Shown in pieces: positions 1 to 8,897 of a DNA stretch of 16,055 bases. Source of the DNA: Isohypsibius dastychi (Eukaryota > Tardigrada > Eutardigrada > Parachela > Isohypsibiidae); NCBI GenBank assembly GCA_034696485.1, contig JAQIWT010000707.1, forward strand, positions 1-16,055, given 5' to 3'. Under the pieces are notes generated by a model. The model ran no database searches. It was not told the DNA's origin and saw only the letters and a program-made list of their open reading frames with translations. Numbering within the stretch: the stretch's first letter is position 1; each line of letters starts with the position of its first letter. The translations under genes were made by a program, and so were the position numbers.

Positions 1-75
1 TTCGATACGAACCAAGCCACTTTCCCGGTTCCATTTTTTGAAGCCGCGTAATTTGTGAGTTGATTTAGTTTCTTA
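1..75. other. Left host flank
   Basis: This is DNA outside the left terminal inverted repeat and the AC dinucleotide. I see no gene or repeat in it. It matters as the flank against which an empty insertion site could be compared. Confidence 0.6.
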
Positions 76-77
76 AC
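76..77. repeat. Candidate 2-bp target-site duplication (AC), left
   Basis: The dinucleotide AC directly precedes the CACTA terminus, and AC also directly follows the right terminus at 15979-15980. CACTA elements make 2-3 bp duplications. A 3-bp reading does not match (AAC against ACT). Two matching bases alone are weak evidence and gain weight only from the termini they flank. Confidence 0.55.
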
Positions 78-88
78 CACTAGCAAAA
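78..88 (+). repeat. Left terminal inverted repeat (CACTAGCAAAA)
   Basis: These 11 bases match the inward-read right end (CACTAGTAAAA) at 10 of 11 positions, and both begin with the diagnostic CACTA. Similarity stops after this point, so the repeat is at the short end of the CACTA range. Confidence 0.85.
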
Positions 89-99
89 ATGGCGATGCT

Positions 100-335
100 C
101 GTCAGGAACTCGGTACGTGGCAGATAAATGACCGGATCAATTCCTGATGTAGACTGAATGTACGACGAGTTCCTGGCGATGTATCAGCAGCAACGTGCCG
201 GATGTTACATTGAGTTCCTGACTAGCAAACGTCTGAGTTCCTGATGTAGGCACCGTTGGGATCATGACGGAGCTCCTATGTCGTTACTGATGGGGTACCT
301 ATGGAGCTCATATGGAGTTCCCAATGGGTTCCTTA
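100..335 (+). repeat. Left subterminal repeat cluster (GAGTTCCTG-like)
   Basis: Copies of a motif close to GAGTTCCTGATGTA recur: around 138-152 (AATTCCTGATGTA), 166-183 (CGAGTTCCTGGCGATGTA), 211-227 (TGAGTTCCTGACTAGCA) and 232-250 (CTGAGTTCCTGATGTAGG). Weaker forms follow at about 268-283, 303-311, 314-323 and 326-333. One copy nearest the terminus (101-113) is inverted, reading TCAGGAACTCGG on the plus strand. In Spm-like elements such repeats bind the element's own proteins; here that role is inferred from position only. Confidence 0.7.
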
Positions 336-767
336 TTGATTCTCGGGTCGGTGATCTATTGTTATGATTATGCAAGATTGTATCAGCAATTTTAGGGTCA
401 ATGACCTGCGATGAAATTTTGGAATGGCAATTTTTCGCGTTATGAATATTGAAAAATATGAGGTCAGTGACTTTTCTAGATTTCGAGATATGATTAGTAA
501 GTCACTCGGGGATACCGATAACATCTTGATCTGATGACCGCTTTATTTTTATTATCTTATTACCGATCACATGATTTGAGAGCGATCAACAATGACCAGC
601 TAGTTCCAAAAAAACAATAGTCGCGAAAAAAATGGTTATAAATCATATTCCGAGAATTTCCGAGCCACAAAAAAAAACAACAAAAATTACTGGAATGCAG
701 TCAAGGAAAAGCGTCATGCGGACTGGGAACACAAAAAAATGAAACGGACTGTTCAAAAAAACATTGG
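336..767. other. Left non-coding region, 3' flank of the leftmost gene
   Basis: This AT-rich stretch has no supported gene; the one short open frame in it lacks splice context and family features. Poly-A runs lie at 666-680 and 734-739. It probably holds the 3' UTR of the leftward gene ending at 768, with a candidate poly(A) signal at 542-547. Confidence 0.5.
542..547 (-). terminator. Candidate poly(A) signal of the 18-exon gene
   Basis: AATAAA reads on the minus strand about 220 nt past the stop codon at 768. The hexamer is common in AT-rich DNA, so this is a suggestion only. Confidence 0.3.
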
Positions 768-3700
768 TTAGGTTGCTGTCTCACCGGAACCGAGTAGAGC
801 TTGATCCAAAATTGCTTGAAGTGCTTGGGATTTCTTTAATGCAGCCTTGTGAGCACAATCAATATTGTTCAAGCGATGGCAAAGCATGGAGACCAAGGTC
901 CTGTCATTAAGTTTCATCGGGCCATGAAGATCAAATTCCGCATTGGTGTATTCTGCGATGACAAACAATCCATTTTAATAATTGATGTGATTTGTATTGA
1001 GTTAACCTACCGACAATAGCGGGAATAGCATCGTCTGAATCAAGCAGAGTCCTTGCACCGACATTGGTGAATGCCGATCTCAGTCGCATGATCTCGTCCT
1101 TCCCGCCGGCAAGATGGAGAAAAATGTTCCAAGCGAATGAATTGACAGCAATAATCGAATTTCCCGCGGCTTTGAGTCCATAAGTTCGAATAATGTGCTT
1201 GATAATGTTCTTGTATATATGGACATTCCGGCCTGTCGTGATCGTGACTTGTCTCTGGTCTTTCGTTGGCTCTTCGAGTGTCCTCTTCCAGTACAGACCG
1301 GGACGGGCTACGGAACCTGTCGAGTGAGACAAATGTCAGAGAAATTTTGTTCACGACGATATGAACGAACTTACAGCGTCCCGATAAGCGGATATCTGTG
1401 GCTGCCTTTTGACGGTTTCGTTGGTTCTTGGGATGCTTGATGGTCGCATTGGTCACTAAATTAAAATTATATACGATCAGATCTCACACACTGAAGCAGA
1501 AGATTACCTGACGGCGAGGTTGCCGCCTGTTGACCAGAAGACTTCGTGGATTGCACTTTTGCTGGAATGACTATGGGAAAACTACTTGTTCACATCAGTC
1601 TGACCTCGAATACGAGATTTGTCTTCCCTCATACCTTGCTCATCATCCGTACTTGGCAGCCGATCGCGCTCGATTCGATGCTCTGCTCTGGGTGGAACGG
1701 GATTTTTGCTGGCTGAGCGAGATGATTTATCTACAACAGATAAACAAAAAGTGACATGATCGTGTGTTGCATGTATAAATACGTCAGCCGACTTCTCTCA
1801 CCCTCTTGAGACATATTCGACTGATCTCCCGCGGTTGATGTAGCGTGGACAACTGCAGAATTAACGTCAGTCTGGTTGATTGCCAGATGGAAAACAGGTG
1901 ATACCTTTGTCTTGGCCATTGCCTTTGGCTTGTCCAGAATTTTGTACACGCTGCTTCTTCCTCTTGTTATCGCTTGATTCTCGGACTGGTTGGTCTAATG
2001 GATAATGTGGCTCTGGCGAACATAAGCATAGTTGAACTCAAGAGATTCAGTCCAACTTCAAGGTATTTTCTACCTTCTAAGACCGTCGCGATGGCCGAAT
2101 CGACATCGTCCGGGACCGACTCAGATTCAGCCAATGCGGTTTCGTCAGTCAACGCTACGAGGGAAATATTAGAGTTGTGGACTTTCGTCCTGCTTATTCA
2201 GCGAACCTTTGCGTTTGCGTTGTTTCCTTTCTGTTTTCTTTCGATCACCAGGTGTGCCTTCGTCTCCTTCCGTCGTCTCGGTTGCCACTTGGTTGTCAGG
2301 TTGTCCAATCTGCGGTAAAAACAATGACATTCGTTGCTCAAGTGAGCCATTCGAATGCCGCATACTTTGTCCGGTCTTACATTCGGTGGTGGTGCATCTC
2401 CAGGCTCAGAATGGAGATGGATCGATTCGGGGGCACTTTTCTTGTGTTTCTTTCTCTTCTCGCTCTCGGTAATGGACGTACCGCCTACTTCATCAGCCAC
2501 TATCCATCCCGATTGACAACAAGGTATTAGCAAGTGGGACGAAACTGGATGAGTGTGACTGTACCTCTTTTCCGACTGGACTTTTTCTGCTCGTCCAATG
2601 AAGTGTCGACATGTGAGTTGTGGATTTTTAGTGACCGACTGACATCTTCTTTCGGGTGTTTCTTCGCCGATATATCTGCCATTGATACACTACTACTCCA
2701 AATAAGAGAATGGCATAATAGTTGCTTACCCGGAAATCTACTTGTTTGCGACCGGTGATCTTTTGACACTGCCAAATGTCCAGAGCCTGCAACAAAAGTG
2801 CATTCATTGTATTATTCTATAGCTTAAACCATGATAGTGGCACCTTGTGCTGGGCATTCAGATCCGAGTGACTGTGAGTCTCCATCGCTCTGTGATTCAT
2901 CCTCAGCGACGAAAGAATATCGCAAAAGTGAGTCGGGGGATTCATCTCCTACTTAAAAGGTGAAATATGGCAAATGCGATGAGGTTTTCAGCTAACTGAC
3001 CTTGACGGGATCCGCGATGAGGTTTTGCTTTTGGTGGGCGAGGGGTATCACATCTACTCCTTCCAGACAATGGCAAAGGGGTAGTTTGTGACGAATGCGG
3101 CTCTTTCTGGGACCGGGACCCTGTTAGAAAACATCAGTGATGAACCGATACTGAGCACGATGAATGAGTTCTAACGCTTGGTTGGTTGGGTGGATGTTTG
3201 AGATGGCAACCGGAAGTCACGTTCTTCTCTTTCTGTAGACGGTCGCATGATGATCTGGCGCAGGCTTTCTCCGCGAGAACCTCGATGATCGTTTCCCTTC
3301 ACAATTTCGGATCAGACCTGACTAAGACGGAAGAAAAGCGACTGGAAAAAAGTCAAAGCTCACCGGAAGTTCACGGTTTTTCACATTATCTTGGTTGAGG
3401 ATATTACACTTGTTCAGCGCTGCCGTGAAATCCTTCGTCACCAATCTTACGACGCTTTCGTAATTTCCTGATTTGCCAGGCCTGTTCAAATAATGCATGT
3501 TGTTGGCACTTACCAAAACCACAACAAATGAGGATACGTGATATTATACCTCAATTCCCATTTGCAAACAATGTAGTTTCCGGTGCGAAGCTCGTCCATT
3601 TTTGGGTTGTCTGGATTAGGTGTCGCAGAGAGAGAGAACTCGTAATCTTTGCGATATCGCTGGCAGAAATTGAGAATTCTTGCGCCGCCATCTGACTCAC

Positions 3701-3959
3701 ACTGGACCACAACATAGTCTAGGAAATACGAGCTGGTGATTATCCTGGTCACTACTGAAAGAAATGCAACAACCACTGAACACATCTTACGTTCTAGTTT
3801 CCGATGAAGTGCGAATAAACGCTGCAGGATTTTGTTTGAAGGTTCATCTTCCTGATATGATTGCGATGTACTGCTCGATCTTGCTCGAAGCAAACGAGTC
3901 CCACTCCTTGAATCTGCTGAAGAGTCCCTGCTTTCCGAGTCACTTGCTGAGGTGGGCAT
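768..3959 (-). CDS. 18-exon gene; 732-aa largely disordered basic protein, possible Tudor-like N-terminal module
   Basis: Family not recognised. Exons on the minus strand, 5' to 3': 3959-3791, 3754-3550, 3481-3364, 3296-3176, 3120-3001, 2948-2844, 2786-2730, 2675-2565, 2499-2381, 2309-2207, 2154-2074, 2012-1905, 1852-1802, 1730-1635, 1570-1508, 1455-1375, 1316-1011, 952-768. They join to 733 codons with stop. Residues 1-55 are Ser/Arg-rich. Residues 57-160 form a compact segment (DYVVVQCESDGG, then GNYIVCKWEL) that weakly recalls a Tudor-like chromatin-binding fold. Residues 165-570 are low-complexity with several basic, nuclear-signal-like clusters (SEKRKKHKK, KKTERKQRKRK, NKRKKQR). Residues 570-732 are a folded-looking, helix-rich C-terminus in which a BEN-like domain is conceivable but unproven. 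Fourteen of 17 introns are phase 1. The first proposed intron is only 36 nt and in frame; if retained the protein gains 12 residues. The intron 3 acceptor (ending GAAG) is weak. The start is the first ATG in frame; further upstream the frame has only TTG. Confidence 0.68.
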
Positions 3960-4113
3960 CGTGAGAAAATGAACATGAGTTTGGGTCAAAATAAAGAAAC
4001 AAAAAACATCATGGCGAATAGTCGAGGTTTTTGACTTTGAATGACGTGTTCGTTTCGACGTGAACCGATACCGGTTACTGGTCGTGTGCTGGAATTTGGA
4101 CCCCTTGAAGTAA

Positions 4114-4125
4114 GGGGGGGAGGGG
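4114..4125 (+). other. G-run tract (G7-A-G4)
   Basis: Seven Gs, an A and four Gs lie in the upstream or leader region of the 18-exon gene. A similar but longer tract lies upstream of the 553-aa gene at 6528-6542. This one has too few tracts for a standard four-tract quadruplex on its own. Confidence 0.5.
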
Positions 4126-4197
4126 TGTTGATATGAAGATATTTTTTACTCGCCTGGTGTGTTTATCAAATCGCGTGGCTACTTGGATCGGTTTTGA

Positions 4198-4204
4198 CTT
4201 TATA
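4198..4204 (-). promoter_or_regulatory. Candidate TATA box for the 18-exon gene
   Basis: TATAAAG reads on the minus strand 239 nt upstream of the proposed ATG at 3959. The neighbouring leftward gene has a TATA-like site at a similar distance (217 nt), which lends modest support. Confidence 0.4.
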
Positions 4205-4424
4205 ACAAATTTGAATTAACATGGAGCAAACCCGGAAACATACACCAGAAAAAAAAACAATGACGTCTTGCATTTGTCCGACGAAACAGAAATGGGAGAA
4301 AGGGTCACAGTATGATTAACGCTAATTAAGCAGTCAGATAACAGATAGCGATGAAATGCAAATAAACGATTCTGCCTGACAGACAACAACATTTCTGGCA
4401 AAAACAAATTCCACATACATCGAG

Positions 4425-6269
4425 CTAGTCTTTCTTCTTGCACTCCCCCTTGCTCGAATTGCGTCGCTTTATTCCGCCGGCTTGTTGAACGGGAGCTACA
4501 TGAGCTACAGGGGCTTGAACTTCGCCTGGGACAATCCCGTCGCCGTCGTTCGCATCAGTGTCAAAAACTTCTTCTGGTCCTTGGTCGCCACCGGCGTAAA
4601 TGGTTTCCGCTCCGCCTTCTGTCCAGTCGAGCTCAGTTAATTCGCATGATATCCCGATTTCCGGGTAGCGCTGGCGATTGTGGTCAAATGTTCGACAGAT
4701 CGGATTATTCGAGTCGGGACCGTGAACCGGAACGAACATCATCCAGCCTTCGCCCTCTACAACGCGATACAGCTTGCTAACGATGATTCGCTCCCAGAAC
4801 TGACCGGTGCAAGTGGCGATGGACCAAACCAGATCCTGGCTCCCTTTCTTGTATACAAAGCGATGTCCTTGTTCCGTATCTTCTCTGTCTGCATCGAAAC
4901 TCTGCTGAGAGAAGTGGGTTATTTACCGGATCGAAAAAATTACTTCATGAATAACCTGTTGAACATAAACATATTCTTTGTCCTGAAAGCGTCGCTTGAA
5001 ATGGCCGTTCCAACTGGGCGAGGGACCGAACATCCCGCTGCATGGCTCATCCTCATGTTGCTCGATGTTATCCGGTAATTTCGCGAATACCTGAACGCCG
5101 GGAACATTTGACGTGATAACGAGAAGACGTTTCATCGCGGAGAACTCAGGGTCGGTCAGTTTCTGTGATCTCAAATCTCGCATCAGGATAGGCGGCTTCC
5201 CGATTTCCAGTCGCCAGGGGGCGCTGTTTTCATCCCCATTATCGAATCCTTGTGAGTTCCCGTCGTATTTGGCTACCAAATCACCTCCATGTGGACCAAT
5301 CTGAAAAAAGAAACTTGCAGTTGCATGAATTTCCAAGAATAACAGAGATAGCTCACCAGGAAAATCATCCCGTTATTATGAAGAACATGGCGCGGCGTTT
5401 CGTCGTCTGTATATTCCAATTGGCCAGCCTCCGTGATGATTGCGTTGACGACAAGTTTATGTCGTCCGAACAATTCCCCATCTCCTGGAAATTTCGTGTA
5501 TTCCACTGAATACCAAACATGGCGCCATGGTTCGACTGGCAGGTTTCCGTTCGAACAGACCATTGGCGAATAACTGACTAAAAACAACTTCAATGAGTGT
5601 ACTTCCGGTCCGACTAACTGCAAGTTCTTACATTTGTTGGTGATTGGGACAACTTTACTCGGTTCAGTCTCCAAAAACATGTTTCCTATGCACTCCTGCA
5701 CAGCGACCGAAAAGTTACGGATATGTTTTGGTGGGAGAAAACGTGGTCGCTTATTGGGCTCGAGCATCCATCGATATTCCCCGATTGGCGATCCAGTCTG
5801 GACTTTTGCCCAACGATTTCCTTCGCCCGTCTGCAGAGTGAACAGATTATTTTAATATATGATAACTTCGACAATGCATAAAACAAACTTGAATAAAGCT
5901 CACCTGCATAACTAATTCCGCGCTTGCTGAAACGGCATCAACGGAAGAAACGGAAGTAACTCGAAATACCCAAACCAGGTCGACCAGATAATAGCATCCG
6001 ACTATAAAATCCGATTTTCGGATAACTTCCATCAGAGTCGTATCATTCAACAAGTCCAGTTCCCCAATGACAGGTTTTCCGGGAAGCTTGACAACATTAT
6101 AAACATGTGGTGTCCAGTCGAAGTTCGGAGCCCGGACATCGCGTTCGACATAGCTTTCCTGAAGACGGTCCGCTGATGTACTGGCATAATTCTTTTCGCC
6201 GAATACGGTCCATTTTCCGTTTCCAGACTGTCTGATGGTTCCTCTGCGAAGGGAATAAGTCGAAATCAT
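4425..6269 (-). CDS. 553-aa protein of unknown family, paralogue of the 652-aa protein at the other end
   Basis: Four exons on the minus strand, 5' to 3': 6269-5904, 5830-5357, 5300-4956, 4901-4425, all joined in phase 0 through introns of 73, 56 and 54 nt. The start is the first in-frame ATG; the frame upstream has only a TTG. I do not recognise the family. The protein clearly resembles the one encoded at 13087-15418: EDEPCSGMFGP (363-373) matches EEEWPASRIFGP; 76 residues after the FGP, GWMMFVPVHG (447-456) matches GWKFHRQQTS (77 residues); and LTDPEFSAM resembles LTPFEFAKL. Two intron positions are shared, after Q122 and after L280. The C-terminus is acidic and proline-rich, then basic (KRRNSSKGECKKKD), suggesting nuclear location. 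No signal peptide or membrane span is evident. A role as an accessory DNA-binding or regulatory protein of the transposon is inference only. Confidence 0.8.
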
Positions 6270-6485
6270 CGTGGATATTTTTATCCTAACTCTCGGTATA
6301 ATATAAGTCAAACGACAGCTTAACAATTACGAAGAACTAGAAAGAGCTCCACAAAAACCCAGCGAACTAAGCGTGTCATCAGAATATGCCTCGACACCGT
6401 TGTTGACGCCAGGCTTGTGTCGAAAAGTCTGACCTGGATATCTGGGCCGTGAATGACCGCTACCCTGGATTGAAGCTGACAATAT

Positions 6486-6494
6486 ATTTTTATA
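6486..6494 (-). promoter_or_regulatory. Candidate TATA box for the 553-aa gene
   Basis: TATAAAAAT reads on the minus strand 217 nt upstream of the ATG at 6269. The sequence is good, but no start site can be confirmed without transcript data. Confidence 0.4.
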
Positions 6495-6527
6495 TCAGCA
6501 GCATAGGGGCTATGTCGATTATGTTTC

Positions 6528-6542
6528 GGGAGGGAGGGGGGG
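6528..6542 (+). other. Possible G-quadruplex tract in the divergent promoter
   Basis: The run GGGAGGGAGGGGGGG offers four G3 tracts with single-base loops, the minimum pattern for an intramolecular quadruplex. It lies just upstream of the minus-strand TATA-like site, so it could influence both divergent promoters. Confidence 0.5.
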
Positions 6543-6632
6543 TATATGGCCTGTGTACTCGGGGCTCATGTATATACTAAATCAAGGTGGGGTGGAGTGC
6601 ACCGCCCATGAAAAAACCAATGCACGCCTCTG

Positions 6633-6653
6633 TTTATAAAGCTGGTTTATAAA
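6633..6653 (+). promoter_or_regulatory. Twin TATA boxes for the ELAV-like gene
   Basis: Two TTTATAAA motifs (6633-6640 and 6646-6653) lie 162-182 nt upstream of the ATG at 6815. Either could place a start site around 6665-6685, leaving a leader of about 130-150 nt. Confidence 0.5.
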
Positions 6654-6814
6654 CAGGTCTCGTCTGCTTTAAACCGTTCAGTTCCGAAATTTTTGTGCAT
6701 CTGGATTGCAAATCTTCTCAGACACTTTAGCTCTTCTTTATCGACTCTTCTTTATCAGGATCTGTCGGATATATCCAATCACGCTCGATATTCACCATCC
6801 TGATTATCTGCACC

Positions 6815-8414
6815 ATGTCGAACACATCGGATGTCCCTTCGGAAAGCAGCTTCATCAAAGAGGAGACCTCTGAATTTGGAAGGATCCTCTATTTCGTTCG
6901 CTCAGAAGAATTCACCCCGAACGCGACCTTTTCAGACAACGCAGTGGATCGATCCAGGTTGATGATCACCCACATCCCACCACAGGTAAGATAGCACGAT
7001 GGAACTGGTTATGGGAAAATCCCATTGAATTGGGTTTGGTGACCTCCGCGGTGACTTACGCCGTTTTGATGGATTTAATTTTTTATCTGGTTTAATGTGA
7101 AATTTAATTAATGTGGAGTGTTGAATTTTTGATCGAGATTGTTGCTTTCGTCAACTTCCGGTGATTTCTCTGGAATATTCTTCTTTTTTCTTGCTTGGGG
7201 AAATTCCATTTGAAATTGTTGTTTTAGGCCACTTCCGGTGACCTCAAGACGAAATGTGGAACCGCGGACGAAATCATCGATTTTCGCGTTGTTGCCTCGA
7301 CTACAGGTTTGTCAAATTCTTCTTCAAATTCTTCGGTGATTGATTGTGATATGTTGGTAATTAGATGGAGTCAGGCGCGGATATGCATTTGTCGAATATC
7401 GTGATTGTTCAACTGCCTCAAGTTACAGGGAAATTCTAGACGGCATGATAATGCACGGAAAGAGGATCAAGGTTTGTTTTAATTTCAGACTGATTGTGTT
7501 GTGGAATCATGGTTTGACCTTTGTTATGTCCAGGCATTTCATCCTCGGCCAAGGACATCGGATTTGCGTCGAGGAAATGTTCTCATTACTGGACTGGCTT
7601 CTGACTGGACGGCGATGCAGATGTATAATTATTTCGGGTCTTTCGGCGAAGTTGTTCTGGCTAAAGTTCTGCTGACATCGCCAGGTGATTTTCTTGATTG
7701 ATGTTGCCATCGTTTGACCTCATTTCGGCCTTAGAAATTTTATAACACAGTGCTTTTATAGGTCACTGTAGTGGATCGGGATTTGTGAGATATTTGTCCC
7801 GCACGACGGCTGCCACTGTCATCGCATCCTTGAACGGACATACTCCACCTGGCGAGAGCCAACCGGTTCATCTCACATTTGCAAGGAACAGTCCGAAGCC
7901 GGCTGCCCACACCGTACCAGATGTCCCAGGCACCGAAGCTGCAGACACTTCGAATGGACCGGAAGTCATCGACCAAGTCGCCGTTCCCAGTTCTGTCGCA
8001 CCGGAAGTCATCGACCAAGTCACCGTTCCCAGTTCTGTCGCACCGGAAGTGATCCAACCATCCGTGCAACCCACGATTCCTATCAGCACAATAACTCGCT
8101 GGCCGGTTTTCATCGGGAATATAGGTCAGGCATTCGACGCGGTCCAATTGGGAGCGGTTGCAGCGACATGTGGCGAAGTGCACTCAATCAGGGTAACTTA
8201 GTTACTTCCGGCTGATACTTGTTCTTTCTATAATGTGTTCTCATTTCGGTAGATTGCGAAGCTCAGGAATACAGCCGGAGGTGGCTTCGCTTTCATCAAC
8301 ATGAAGTCGAAGGCGGGTGCGATTAAAGTCGTCCAGCGTCTCAACGGTCAACATTTCACAGGGACGTCCAAGGTTCATGCATCCCCTCAGTGGAATTTCG
8401 ACATGGCCGTCTAG
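6815..8414 (+). CDS. ELAV/Hu-like RNA-binding protein with three RRM domains (366 aa)
   Basis: Six exons: 6815-6985, 7228-7306, 7365-7471, 7534-7684, 7762-8192, 8253-8414, giving 367 codons with stop. RRM1 covers about 47-122 (RNP2 LMITHI 49-54, RNP1 RGYAFVEY 88-95), RRM2 about 134-211 (RNP2 VLITGL 135-140, weaker RNP1 SGSGFVRY 173-180), and RRM3 about 283-360 (RNP2 VFIGNI 285-290, RNP1 GGFAFINM 323-330). RRM1 and RRM2 are nearly contiguous, while a hinge of about 70 residues precedes RRM3: this is the ELAV/Hu layout. The segment NGHTPPGESQPVHLTFARN after RRM2 strongly resembles the ELAV NGHxPPG signature. Family members bind U/AU-rich RNA and control splicing, poly(A) choice and mRNA stability. 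The hinge contains 14-residue tandem repeats. Intron 1 is long for this element (242 nt). The aromatic RNP1 positions in RRM1 and RRM3 are kept, suggesting function. It was probably captured from a host gene; another multi-RRM family is the alternative. Confidence 0.87.
7959..8054 (+). repeat. 42-bp in-frame tandem repeat in the RRM2-RRM3 hinge
   Basis: Two near-identical 42-bp units (7959-8000 and 8001-8042) and a partial third (8043-8054) encode PEVIDQVAVPSSVA, PEVIDQVTVPSSVA and PEVI. The two full units differ by one base (GCC against ACC), so the duplication is recent. They lengthen the flexible hinge without touching the RNA-binding domains. Confidence 0.92.
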
Positions 8415-8897
8415 GATGATTTATTTTTTTGAGCTTCGTTACTCGAACCATGTTGTTGTTTTTCATCTGATTTGTTTTTATCTATTATTGCTTGTCTGAT
8501 GGCTCAGCATGAAAGTTCATCATATCCCGATATTTTGATCTTGGGTTTCTAGATTTATTTTGAATGATTTTATTTGTGTGATTTTTTCTCCGATTTTTCC
8601 CCGATTTTTCAACGAAGAAGAAAAATTAAACTGATGTGAATTGGTTTTCTCACGCTTTCTGTGCATACACCAGTCAGTCCTCTTGATGCCTTGATGACAG
8701 TGGCAACAAACATCTGAACCCCTTACTGACTTGAGTCACCCCTTACTCACACAACATGACACAATTCGAATCTCTGCTTTCAAATCCCTGCTTCAAACCA
8801 CAACAATCCAAGACTCTGTTTTGTGTCTCTCCGTTTCAAACCATTGCAATTCAAGTGCATCTTATACTTCTTTTTCCGTTCAACGTATTCAACGGAA
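8415..8897. other. Intergenic region after the ELAV-like gene
   Basis: T-rich sequence follows the stop codon, then a stretch with repeated TTTCAAA and a duplicated CCCCTTACT (about 8718-8745) before the next ATG. ATTAAA at 8625-8630 is a possible poly(A) signal. I see no clear TATA box for the next gene and no supported coding sequence. Confidence 0.45.
8625..8630 (+). terminator. Candidate poly(A) signal of the ELAV-like gene (ATTAAA)
   Basis: This common variant hexamer lies about 210 nt past the stop codon, after a T-rich stretch. No transcript evidence is available here. Confidence 0.35.

Larger units (their letters stand above)
3960..4424. other. Intergenic region between the two leftward genes
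   Basis: This holds the promoter and leader of the 18-exon gene and the 3' flank of the 553-aa gene. I see a TATA-like site on the minus strand at 4198-4204 and a G-run tract at 4114-4125 (C-rich on the transcribed-sense strand). No supported gene lies here. Confidence 0.5.
6270..6814. promoter_or_regulatory. Divergent promoter region between leftward and rightward genes
   Basis: These 545 bp separate the ATG of the leftward 553-aa gene from the ATG of the rightward ELAV-like gene, so they should hold both promoters. Visible are TATAAAAAT on the minus strand at 6486-6494, a G-rich tract at 6528-6542, and twin TTTATAAA sites on the plus strand at 6633-6653. A direct repeat of CTCTTCTTTATC (about 6730-6757) lies in the likely ELAV-like leader. 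No supported gene lies here. Confidence 0.6.

Noticed and set aside
75-77. A 3-bp target-site duplication
   Set aside because: The left flank is AAC and the right flank is ACT. Only the 2-bp AC immediately adjacent to each terminus matches.
2177-2530. Several plus-strand open frames across 1974-2530
   Set aside because: They are antisense to exons 9-12 of the leftward gene, whose frames and splice sites join consistently.
2731-3001. Alternative frame for exons 5-7 of the 18-exon gene (a frame starting with the reading ALDIWQCQKITG)
   Set aside because: Its phases do not continue into the downstream exons, whereas the chosen phase-1 frame joins all exons to the stop at 768.
4680-5078. Plus-strand open frame of 132 codons
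   Set aside because: It runs antisense through exons 3-4 of the 553-aa gene, which is supported by its similarity to the 652-aa protein.
5609-5624. A minus-strand GTAAGAACTTGCAG within exon 2 of the 553-aa gene, close to where the paralogue has an intron
   Set aside because: At 14 nt it is too short to be spliced, and the reading frame runs through it. It may be a coincidence.
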